Shown here: one piece after another, positions 35,734-47,000 of the stretch | Layout of the letters: the number at the start of each line of letters is the position of its first letter | Position numbering within the stretch: the first letter of the stretch is position 1 | Origin: Plazaster borealis | Lineage: Eukaryota; Echinodermata; Asteroidea; Forcipulatida; Labidiasteridae | Direction: 5' to 3' | Assembly (NCBI GenBank): GCA_021014325.1 | Contig: CM037473.1 | Location: 23,922,822 to 23,986,821 of the forward strand | DNA: 64,000 bases | Position numbers and translations under genes: made by a program | The notes under the pieces: model-generated | Database searches by the model: none | What the model saw: only the letters and a program-made list of their open reading frames with translations | What the model was told of the DNA's origin: nothing

Positions 35734-36164
35734 CAAAACCACTTTCTGAAAAAAAAAAACACTTTAAGGTACAAGGAGCCATATAAAGTGGTTTGTGCCT
35801 CAATGTTCACCAGGGAAATGACTCAATTTTAGTCTCTGTGGAGACCAAATAATTTCCAGTCTACTAGACTGGGGCACAATGTGTGTAAACCAAACTTAAG
35901 CTAGTTCCTAGTTTTAGATGAGCTTTTATAGAAATGATATCAGTGCTAAGAAGTCATGTACCACAGAATACGATCACTATCCGAATGAAGAGCGCCCTCA
36001 ATGATCGTGAGCAGAATCGATAATGCTATCGAGGTATTTTGTGGGACTCCAGATTGATCTTGTGTTGATCATAGAGCCATACAATCCTAATTACAACTTT
36101 TAATTAAACCAACAAATAGTAACAAATAATAATAATAATATTCTCGTTAATTATTTGTTTGCAG

Positions 36165-36218
36165 CCATTGCGGTTCGAAATTGAGTATAATGCGATTAAG
36201 GGAACTCGCAGATCATCG
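36165..36218 (+). other. Orphan exon-like segment
   Basis: A 54-base stretch with a fair acceptor (ttatttgtttgcag) and a strong donor (gtaagt), open as PLRFEIEYNAIKGTRRSS in one frame and also open in a second. It lies 430 bases after the metalloproteinase stop. No partner exon identified. Confidence 0.25.
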
Positions 36219-36504
36219 GTAAGTGGTACATGTATGTCATGACTTGTGATTCCTTTTTAAAAGATCAATTAATGTGAAATTAAGGTAAAGGGGTAACTCA
36301 GTTCCTATGGCCGTTGACGGCCCTTGAGGCCAACTCGGACAAGTTTATAAACTGGTACAAGTCTCGTGTTTATCTGTACGTGGAACCCAAACTCTCCTAG
36401 TTCCTGGAATTGCTCATTTTACAGGAACGTGGTTTTAAGACACTTGACTATAAATGGTTTCTTGTTCTAATAACGGTATTGTTATACTTTATCCCAGCAT
36501 ACTG

Positions 36505-36681
36505 CACTCTAAAAACCTCTGGGTAAGAATTGACCCGGGTCCCGTGGGATCTGACCAATGTCTGGTTCAGTATGACCTGGAATCCCATTAAACCACTTTT
36601 GGGTCAGCCTGACCCAGAAATGGGCAAGGTCCCCTGGGACCCGGACTCCGGATCAATTCTGACCCGGGAGTTTGTATAGTG
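36505..36681. mobile_element. CTCTAAAAACT MITE (family 2), copy 3
   Basis: Left cactctaaaaacctctgggt, right gacccgggagtttgtatagtg. The interior shows repeated tgaccc and gggtca, giving a strongly self-complementary element. Confidence 0.8.
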
Positions 36682-38061
36682 TGATGTGAAAAAATAACAA
36701 GTTCTTGACAATTAGAGTTCATGCCCAACGTGTATTCCCGAGGGCATTCTGTCAGTGTGGTGCATGCGGTTATTTGATCACCTCTGCTGCAATGAGGATT
36801 GGGTCACATGACAAAGTCAATGAATATTCAAGTCTTTGGTGGTTGGTAAGAGCGCAGTGTAAAGAAAACCAATAACGGGAAGAGCGATACACCCGGTGCC
36901 TATTGGGAGGGTTGTATAGTTCGAATACTCGAGAGACCTGCACAGTAAATTATAGTATTACCGCAGACTTCCTCCACTTCGGTTCAGGGACATTTAGTGC
37001 TTTGTTCTAATATATTTTGGAATCTCACGTCTTCTTGCTTTGACATTATTGGCTGGAAATTAATTGAACATGGTTGATCCATGCACGTCTGAATTGTCTT
37101 AGACTGGATCGATTCAGCATCATATAAGATTCCAAAATGGTGAACGTGTATCCTGTGATTTTTGTCTCCAAAGGGTAGTTATGTCCTTCTTAGTGCAATG
37201 AATAAAATATGAGTCGGTAAATTTTATTTTATTTCAATTGAATAATTTGAAATATGAAACAAATAATTATTGTATTAAGGTAATTGAGAAAATGATAACG
37301 TATACGGGAAATGATCTTCTGGATAAGAAAGGCCGTTAATGTTAACACAATATTGATGATATAGTTTAATTGTGTTTACTTAAAATTGTTTGGTTTGTTC
37401 TGTCATAATTTTAATATAGTTATTATAACCTCTTTACCATGTTGACGAGAGAGGGCGTTTTAATGTTTTAAAGGCAATATTTGGAAGTAAAGGCATTAGT
37501 TAATGTGTATGGTTACATTATTAAACTTGCGATCGGCTCAAATACTTTTGACTCCTAAACCTGGAGACTTTGGGCCCGCTTACAGGGCTCAGAAGAAGTC
37601 TGTTCAAATAGCTGTTGAGCTCAATCTGATTTTCTCTTCCGATCAATTAAATACTGCAGCTTCTTTATATAATAATAAGCCTCACCAAGGAAATAACCTT
37701 TAGAATTAAACTATTTCAAACACAAATGCATCAATAGTGAGCATGTGATAATGTACGGGCTATTTTTTCCTGAATTTCATAAACTTGTTTACCGGTAGTC
37801 AATAAACTACATGTAAACATCATGCAAGTCTCGCCCTTGTTTGAACATTGGGACACCATAAAGTGCGTAATGTTGTTTCTTTCGTGTGGAAACTCAGTAT
37901 AATGTTACCGAAAGGTCACCGGAAGTTCAAATATGCGCGAAGTGACGTGCACGGTTTATTGCAGGAAAATCTTCTCGTTAGAAAACAAGGAAGCAACTGC
38001 TGTAGTTGCAAGCAACCATCGCCGTCGAGTGTGCATGGCGGGTTTCCATGCTTAATGATAA

Positions 38062-38165
38062 ATTTGTACTTATCGTGTACGTACAACATAAGTTTGTACT
38101 TATCGTATACGTACACGAAAATCACTTATCGTGTATACATACACGATAAGTTATCGTGTACGTAG
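38062..38165. repeat. Cluster of TTATCGTGTACGTACA motifs with a perfect hairpin
   Basis: Four or five alternating copies of cttatcgtgtacgtac and its complement. At 38125-38150 two 12-base arms (CTTATCGTGTAT and its exact reverse complement) flank two bases. Confidence 0.85.
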
Positions 38166-38450
38166 GCCTACACTATAATTATTTTAGCAAATCAATGCAC
38201 TGAGTCTATATTTTTAAAGAACAAGATAACGATTACATTAATTGAAGGATTTAACGATTAGTTTTAATGTTGTTAACGTAGAGGGGTATATTTTTACCAT
38301 GATTGCCGTTCGAGTTTTTCCATTCTTGTTAAGTTCAGTGTGTGATCCAATACGATTGCAGGGGATTAACTGGTTAATAAACAGTGGTATTAAAGTACGT
38401 TTTTATCTAATAAGCCTACGTGTTGGGATTTTACATGTAATTTGACAGAC

Positions 38451-38657
38451 AGTCAAAGTATGTCATGATAAAGATATTTAGCTATAGTGCCATCGTATAT
38501 ATTTGTGTACGGTGAAAATATAGGTATAACAAGCAGTGGCAGTTATTTTGAAAAATTTGAAAAGCAAAAAAATACGATGGCCCGATAGTAGTATAGCCAA
38601 ATCTTTCTCATGACATACTCATACTGTGCACCAAATCCCTTATGCTATCATCAAAGG
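38451..38657. mobile_element. Family 4 MITE, shorter copy
   Basis: The right end caccaaatcccttatgctatcatcaaagg matches that of the copy at 19297-19556. The left arm (gtatgtcatgataaagatat) pairs with atctttctcatgacatac on the right. Confidence 0.6.
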
Positions 38658-39084
38658 TACCATTGTTCCCAAATATTGTTCCCTTTTTGTGAATTCTGGC
38701 GGCCTGAAATCGTCAATGCATAAGGTCCATGGACTATAAAAAGCAAGAAATAAAATTCAGAGATTCTGATCATCCAAATCTGCCACCGTTCGTCCCCGAC
38801 CTTTTCTCAATTAATGTATAAGGTTTGGAAAGTATTTTAAGCTGGAATACAAACAAAAATAAAAGTGATTTTAATGCAATATTGTACAATCGACATTCGT
38901 CTTAAAATCCGGGAGAGGAATTTAGTCCACCCCTTCCTCCTAGAAAGATCTTTGTCCATAATGTAAACTGATCTTAGCTGGAGATTGATGACTTCTTTAT
39001 AAGTAAGATTTGAAACTTTGCATGGTGGGAATACGATATGGAAAGGTTTGCGGTGACACCATGTACATGTAATAATCTCTCTAT

Positions 39085-39142
39085 GTGAGTTGGGGGTGGT
39101 TCTGAAAAGAACCGTTGACTTCTTTATAGTTTAACCCCAATC
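39085..39142 (+). repeat. Single arm of the hairpin-ended repeat family
   Basis: ctctctatgtgagttggggg followed by tggttctgaaaagaaccgtt, matching 47835-47935 and the arms at 3800-3990. TTCTGAAAAGAACC-type hairpin present. Confidence 0.5.
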
Positions 39143-40021
39143 ATCTTATCTGCCACTGGGTCTTATGAAGCATAACTAACCCGCAGGGCCTCACCAATTC
39201 CAGTGTATGGGCGTTCGTCTCAACTAACCTCCCAAGGTATGCCCAACAAAGTGATGTTTTGATGTTAGCTGGTTGTTACAAGGCAGTCATCCATGCTAGT
39301 CCTCCTGGATTACCATACACACTAGTCAGACATAATAAGGCCACGCAGATCCATTACATCTCAATGGGTCTATCCCCGTATTGTTTTCATTGTATTATGG
39401 TTGCCATGATGTTGGTTTACATAAGATTAGCCTGGTGGCATAAGGGGGATTTGTCCAGAGTGTACGGAAGTACGCTGAAATATCAGTTCTCCCGAAAAAG
39501 TTATCGATCTCCCTCAAACAATGTTCGAAGTTGCAGTTGAACTTGGATCTATTGTGTATCTACTGTGGCTTGCTAAGAACATGATCAGTGTTAATCATGA
39601 GTTAACCAGGAGAGGACTGAGTGCAGTCTGAAGAAGACCTCTTGTTGAGGACCCAGCTTAGGACGTGATCTTGGATGATGGTATCATGTGGGTTTCAAAC
39701 TGTAAGTTTAGCCTGTATGGCTGATTCGATGCTGATTGAGTAGTTGCTCCAGACTCACACGCTAATCCTTCTGGAAATCTCACAACGCAAACAACTTTAC
39801 CATTAAGTTTAGACATAATCCCTCTCAAGCAACGACTAAAAATCAATTATTAACAGAAACGAAAATCAGTTATTTTCATGAATACCATAACATAGACGCA
39901 GATGGTGGAGACTGTTTCACTTAATTCCTTTATTTAGCTGTTTGGAACAACGTAAATTCCTTTGGGAGTGAAACTAAATAGTTTTCTTGTTTGAGAAATA
40001 TTTGACCATCCACTTATAGCC

Positions 40022-40396
40022 ATGACCGCTGTATCTCTCTACCCACCACGGCGAGTGGGAGAGTACATGTACACTGTAGACACCATGCGATTCGTCACCC
40101 CATGGCGTCACACCAGGCCCTGGACCACGCCCTTCTCCGCCCGGCGATGTGACCCAGAAGGGCGCACAATCTCGACAAGGTATACCCTTCGACTGCCAGT
40201 CGCTAGGGTGAAGTATAGAGTACCTCACGACACCAAGAGTACTGCGGTAGGAGTGGTTGTCTCCAAGCACGTCTGGCCCGGTCCGGCAGCTCAAAAACGC
40301 CCGCTAGATGTTGCCGACACGTTCACGCTCTTTGACAACGTCCAAGTGAGATTCGACACTTGCGGATGTTACACTTACACAAAACCCAAATCAGCT
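40022..40396 (+). CDS. Unrecognised gene, exon 1
   Basis: 125 codons of well-biased coding sequence ending at a gtgagt donor. If not spliced, the frame would run on only eight codons to a stop at 40418. Confidence 0.55.
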
Positions 40397-40719
40397 GTGA
40401 GTATAGTTTGTATTTTTTAATATTAATTTGTAAACATATACTTTAAAATAACATAATTATTATGAAAGAGAGAAGAGTTATCGAATACCTATTTTCAAAT
40501 TTACAGAAAACCCATTAAGAGACCTTAATTACTGTAAATTAGGACTTCACAGAACTTGAATCCTTTTGATGCATGGTGTTTTGTGAAGCCATACTTCGCA
40601 ACATAACGTCGCATTTCTCAGAATTGGCTTTCGTGTTGCATAACAAAATATCCAGTTACTTTGCTCTCTGTTCTTTCCAGTCCAGACATCAAATAGTTCT
40701 TGTTAAATGCATTTCGTAG
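40022..40719 (+). CDS. Unrecognised two-exon gene, 137-residue basic protein
   Basis: Exon 1 (40022-40396) begins at ATG with G at -3 and reads MTAVSLYPPRRVGEYMYTVD through SKHVWPGPAAQKRPLDVADT to TKPKSA, ending in phase 0 at gtgagt. Exon 2 (40681-40719) follows a strong pyrimidine tract (ctctctgttctttccag) and adds 12 residues and TAG. The exon is GC-rich with C/G third positions, unlike the AT-rich flanks, which supports real coding. The protein is basic (many Arg/Lys), has a CGCY motif near residue 117, and shows no signal peptide or membrane segment. I recognise no family. AATAAA occurs at 41100-41105. Exon 1 coding is fairly secure; exon 2 is less so. Confidence 0.55.
40681..40719 (+). 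CDS. Unrecognised gene, candidate terminal exon
   Basis: Reads SRHQIVLVKCIS then TAG after an excellent acceptor, in the phase required by exon 1. Short, so the support is the splice signal alone. Confidence 0.4.
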   Translation, partial: SRHQIVLVKCIS

Positions 40720-42184
40720 CATCACACGTAGATGCATAGTTTTATAATCCCGAATTTCGTAGTAGGCCCTATCGCTTTTAAACGTAATTCACTTTTAACC
40801 AGGATCAGTTGGGCGGGCTGCAGAGGTGGATACAACAAACACAAATTGTTACCTTTTCATCCAATAATGCCTTCAGGGCTCGGCATTGTATTATTTTATG
40901 CACTTGGCAACATTTAGACTGTAGGCATCTCCGTACGTTGAGGGCGCTCTTTATCCAGACTGCACAACTCTAAGACTGCAATCACCGGCGCACTTGTACA
41001 CCAAGTTGACATGTATAATTACATCGTTTGAATTCTTAATTAATTAGCAGCGCTAGGGGTTGATTTGAATTAAAACACGAGAGTCGATACCACCCTTTAA
41101 ATAAAGTGTACAGTTGAATTAAAAGCGTCTCTTTAATTTTTTTTTTCTTAAGGTGAAATAATTTGCAGCTTCTGAGAGGCCAATAGGCCCGAACACCACA
41201 TGTAGTCAACACCCTATACTGAATGGTAATTTTGTAAATTCATTTCAAAAGGGGGTAGAGTTCTGTGACGTGGAACCGTATGGGTGGAGTGATGGGGGGG
41301 GGGGGGTTGCTGGCTTTGAATTTGCTACCCCACTTCCTATCAAGCTAAAAAAAAAAAATCACAATTTTTTACAACACTAATGATAGGAAGAACAATTTTT
41401 TGGGGCATGATGATGTAGGCCCAAGCCCTAGTGTGATTTTGCCTCTCCCTATACCCCATCAACACTTTTAGAGACCCACCGTTGCTGGGTAGTCTAATGT
41501 CTGACAATAATAGGTGTTGTTTAATTTTAATATTAAAAAAATACCTAAAAGAGCACGAATTCCATTTTGTGGAAATATTGTAGGCATAGACTTACACACG
41601 AGAGCATAAAGGTCTTACGGCCCTAGCTACATTTTGACACGGATTGGGACCGAGGGCCGCAAGTGGCTTGTGTCAATGGTGGCTGATATACCATAGACCC
41701 TTTCATCATGATGCAACAATTTCTTCCTCTTCTAACTAAATCAATGAGATCAAACCAAGGCTGGATCTGGCCAAGAGCCAGTTTTGTATTAAGAATCTCT
41801 CGTCGTGCGCACAGGATGTTTCTGTGTGTGCGTACGCCTATTATAGGCCTCTCAGAGCTCAGTGCAGATGCTCGTTTTTTTACCAACACTCAGCTCGGCT
41901 CTAGTAATTTTTCCCAAATTAATTTTGGCAAACAGGTGAAAAGATCTGAATTTATTTAATGACAGCGCCATTATCTGATTTTACCCCATGATTCACAACA
42001 ATAAGTGGGTTGTGTTTCCATTCCACACCACCGTCATGATCCTACAAAGTTAAGCCTACTGTGTCCATGGTGACAGTAAACAACTGGCGACAATAAACCG
42101 AAAGATGGCGCTGTATTGACCGCCGCTTACTGGTTAGACAGAGAACACCCAGTCGTCTCTATGCAGTAATTCAATATTGACACA

Positions 42185-42526
42185 GTGATTACGGATCCGT
42201 GTACTGATCAAATAACATCAACGTGTAGTAAAGAATATTATCGAATGGCACATACCGCACCTTACGAACGAAGTGGATGTTTATGTTATAAACAAGGCTA
42301 CAAGTGTACTGTGTACTGTAGTTCTAACGGAATTGATTTTGTTAAGAACAATGGAACTGTTCATTTACTAAATGACTCAACTTCAAACTGGAAAAATGTT
42401 GTGACATCACAACAACGTCAACGTGATCGACGGGGGCAATATATATATCGGATGGGGGCCGGGTGTTCGCGTTCTGCCAACCCACTGTGCTGTCGAAAGT
42501 CCCACGGCCTATGTAACTTATATTAA
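42185..42526 (+). other. Cysteine-rich open reading frame, possibly transposon-derived
   Basis: Open for 113 codons; the first ATG in frame is 42245. Shows RSGCLCYKQGYKCTVYCSSNG and later GAGCSRSANPLCCRKSHGLC before the stop. The C-x-C-x6-C-x3-C spacing resembles CXC-type cysteine motifs that sometimes follow integrase or transposase domains, but no catalytic domain is seen. Could be a small lineage-specific gene, a transposon fragment or chance. Confidence 0.3.
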
Positions 42527-43417
42527 CTACAACTTAAGTACAACCACAACCAACCGTCCACAACCGCAAACCAATGTTGATCAATGTTGATCAACCTCAG
42601 CAAAAGACATATCAATGAGGACTGTACATGTCGGTTATAGGCCTACAGCCTAACTTCTAATAAAAGTAAGTATTTCATTTTATTTTCATATGTAACTGTT
42701 TTTGTGAGAGTTTTTGTAGAGTAGGTGACGTGCGGCTTTAAACTCCTGTTAGTGTGTAATTAATATTATTCACCAAGACAAGCATTTCAGGAAGTAGTTT
42801 TTTTATAGTAATAATTATAAATTAATAATAAAACATTATCTTTTGAAGGATACACTTTCCTTATTGTAAAATTATGTGAATAACTAACCAGTACCGTAAG
42901 TAGTACTGAAAGTGTAACTGAGGTAGTTTTAAGATTTTATTTCATCAAGTGAAAAGCATTTTACTGTATTTTTCTTCCTCCATGTTAACACTTTCATGTC
43001 TTCTATAGTTGAGGTACCTACTATGAATGATGTATTTAACAAATACAGGGGTATGTGAAATTTCATAATAAGACAAAGTTCTCAATTTTGTATTTGGAAG
43101 GGCAAGAATGTGGGGGTAGGGACAGAGTTTACCAAAATGGTGGAGTTTCTAGTGGGATTTGGTCAAATAAGTCAAGCAAGTCTTTCTATTTGTAACCTTA
43201 GCCCATTTCTTATGTGGGGACAGGTCCAAGTTAAAACTTACGGACATTGAGGCTGAAAGTATAATCAATTTTTCCCCTTTCTTTTCTTTCAGATAGTTTC
43301 CTGTTAATACGTTTCGTTGGGAACATTCAAGAAACTTTTCAGACTTAAGAAACATTCTGCTGACCTTATCTTCTATCTCATCAACCAAAGAGGGTGAATT
43401 TTTAACAAAGTGCAATC

Positions 43418-44005
43418 ATGTTGGATCCCACGCTGCCGTGGTTAGCCGTTGGCTACAAGAACTTCAAGCAGGAAGACTTTTGCCAACGACAGATCAAAGA
43501 TGAGATGAACAAATACAGGATAGACACTACACCAGATGTCCTCCGATCAACAACTCCCCAACGTCAACAACGACGTCGTGTTAAGAGTGCAACTCACGCT
43601 AGATTTATCCCCCGCTGCGGAAGCAACAGGCCTGCATATACCTCATCACCAGCAAGACCAAAAAGTGCCCAGTCTTACCATCATAAAACAACTGTTGCAG
43701 ATCAGATTGCGGAGCGGTCTCCTTCTCGACAACGGCGTCCTCGCAGTGCATTTTTGTCACATAAGCCATCGCTGGCGCAGAACCGCAGCATCAGCATGGT
43801 GGAGCGAGAGCATCATGAAGAGAAGATGATCAGATTGTTTGTTGATGAGAGAGACAAGAGGTGTGCATTTTGCCCTGTTGAGTGCCGGCCCAAGTCCAGT
43901 AGCTCTAACAGGCCTACGTCATCAACTGGTCTGGTTGCAGCCCAACTACCTACTCATTATGATAGATATGTGTACTGCACAAGACCAAGAACAGCACCAG
44001 CCACG
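43418..44005 (+). CDS. EF-hand protein exon 1
   Basis: 196 codons, start MLDPTLPWLAVGYKNFKQED with A at -3. Arg/Ser/Pro-rich with repeated RP(K/R)SA-like motifs. Ends phase 0 at gtatgg. Confidence 0.85.
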
Positions 44006-47000
44006 GTATGGGTGTTTTAAAAATTAGGGTCTTAGCCAGGATTTGTTAAGACGGTGTCTCATTTTGCTGTATATTTAGGTTGCAAATTTCAAGAAAATCT
44101 GCACTAGACTATAGGTTTTATTATGTAGAACTTCTACTGGACCACCAATTTTTGTACGAAACTATGGGTCTATCTTTCTTCCTTTTTCTCATATTTCTTT
44201 ACCTTTTAGGAGGAGGAATTAAGAACTACAGACTGCTGGGCTACGTGTAGTTTGGTTTGGGGTAACTAATGGACCAAGATGCTAAAACAACTGGACACTG
44301 GCCAGTGGTCCTGTGCTTATTTAGAACCTTACCCAGTGCACAGATTATTCATGACACAATCGTGACAATTTGTGAAACTATTACAAATGATCTTTCACAT
44401 TCAGCTTAAGTGTACATTTATTAAATATCTTTATAACTGTGTTTGAAGAGCGAAAGACTGCATCGTCCACTTTGTTATGCTTTTTATAGGATATTAAGTG
44501 TTTTCTTTTTGAACACTTGAGTTAAGTTCACGCTTTCATCATAATGTTTAAAAAGAATTAATGATGTGCGCTGCCCCTTCTGTTGAAAATTCCGACTTTG
44601 ATTTGGCGCTTTCTATTCAGTGTTATTTTCAGGAACATTGTCAGTAAGTGTTTTGATGCACTTGTTTTGTAAGCCAGGTGTCGTGTTCCTACCTCATGGG
44701 TAGACCATACAAAACAAACAAACAACCAAACCCATGTCAGACTTTCCCATAACATCAGTCCCTGGTTCAGACTCAGTGGTCATATTACAAACACTATAGT
44801 TTGAAAGCGGCTTTTATTTCAATTAAAGGAACTTTGAATGTTGACATTGTCTGGGCGCTTGGAAAAAACTCAGACTGACCGCCCCCCCCCCCTCACACAC
44901 AGGATGAACTTAGTGTCAGCCAAGTTTTCTTCCCTGAATAGAGACTTTGCGGGCATCAAATTGTTAGGGTTTTATCAATTTATTGTTATGGTTACATAGT
45001 TTCTTATACTGTTATAAATACAAGTACAGTACGTATGTTGAAAGAATTTTATTGTAAACAAAAAACCTTCCCTCAAAATTTAACAATATTTTATTTCAAT
45101 TCACTTGGTTTGTAACCAGTGAGCTACTAAAAAAAAGACTATTATGGCCCTTTTGAAAACCATGGCTTTGGCTTAGGCTCTGTCAGTCTGTTTGAAGCCC
45201 TGTATCAAAAGCACACATTTTCAAAATAACTGAGGGAGCCTGAGCTGGAGCTTTTAAAAACCTGAGCTGTGGCTTTAGGCCACACCTAAACAAAACTGCC
45301 TAGCCTAGGGTTAAATGTAACTTCCATGACCCTCATTAATCTGATTTACATGCACTTTAGCCTTGATACGTTGTTCTAAATGTACCCTTTAGATATCATT
45401 TGATAGCTTTTCCTCATGCTTCCCAACTGTCAACAATAAATTGACCATACATTCCCATAGTCTCAACTCTCTGTCAACCTCGGAAATTTAAAACCATTGT
45501 TCTTTCCGTTAATTTGCAGAGGCGGGAGTTTCTACAGTTACCAAGACATAACAATGTAAGTTGTTTTACCTTAACACAAGTTTTATGTTATTGCTGGGTC
45601 TTGTTCTTGTAGAATATGGTTGTCAAGAATGTTGTTCGATCTCCTAAGAGGTAAGAACTAGTGCAGCTTCATCCATCCTCAGCCTGCACTACAAAAACAA
45701 AGCTAATAAAGAAAAGGATTGATTTTACAACAATCATGGATAAATAACCAGAGGAAACGGTTTTTGCCAGTTATAAACTTATTTGTGTAACTTCCTCAAT
45801 CTTTTGGTTTTGCGTTCTTCTGAATTTAATTGAGCGAACCCGATCCCTTTACTACATGTATTACACTAATGTACACACGTGTCAGTGCTTTCTGAGTCTA
45901 ATGGAGTACAAAAAATCTACAGGTCCTCGAGTGGGATTTGAACCTGCTGAAGAATGTGGGGGATTCTTGGGTTAGAATCCCATAAGAGTACGAGTTGTTG
46001 TAGCCTGTGGATTTGTTTTTCTTCAAGACTCCGAAAGCACTGATGACTACAGTCGATTCTCGTTAAAACAAGATTGCTGGGACTGGCCAAATTACTTCTT
46101 AATAACAGGAACGTTGTTATAAGAGGACAGCAAAACAAAGAAACACAAAGTAAAAATGAGATTTGGGATTTCAGAGTGTACTCTACATGTATATAAGCAG
46201 AACCTCTTTATAACGAGGGTAGACTGTGTATTGTGTAAAGTGCTCAGACAGCATTCATAAGGGTGAAACCAAACTACGTGTAATATTTCTTCTGAATTTT
46301 CTGATACCACGGAAATAATATATAGTGCCGTATGGACATTGCCAGGTTTCTGGCATCCTCAGTAGTGTGAGTATTTGATCACATCATCACATTATTAACG
46401 TGTCCAAGCACCACAACAATAAGATTAAATACAGTGTTTGTAGTAGGGCTTCCCTGTCTCATTGCATAAGACTTTGGACTCCGGAAGTTTGCCCGGCGCC
46501 CAACCAGCTTCACACTCACTCAATGTCTGATTGTACAGTTTTCAAGGACCATTGTGGATAAGCTCAAGTGTAGTACCAATCGATGTTTGAATAGCATCTT
46601 GTAGTCATGGTAACAATTGAACAGTGTGTAAACTGTTTTTTCAAGTAGAATCACTTACACTGACTGGGAGAAGCGATAAAACTAAACTTGCTGCTAGTCT
46701 TTCAAAGCTTTATACTATATGATTGGTTATAATCAGAATTTTAAGTAATTCAAGTACTCTGATAAATGTTTCTTTGTAAAATTCATTTGCACTACATGTA
46801 CATAATATGTATACTATGTAAAATGCAGAGCTCTGCGGTTTTTCTGGGGGAAAAAAATCCAATATACACAGCAGGCTGAAAAACAAATACTTCCAGAGCT
46901 TGTGCTGTGAAGAGAAATCCTTATAAAATAATAAAATAAAAGTCCCCAAAGATTTCTTTTCTAAATTTACCTCCAGTGAATACTTGTAGGGTTGGAGAAA

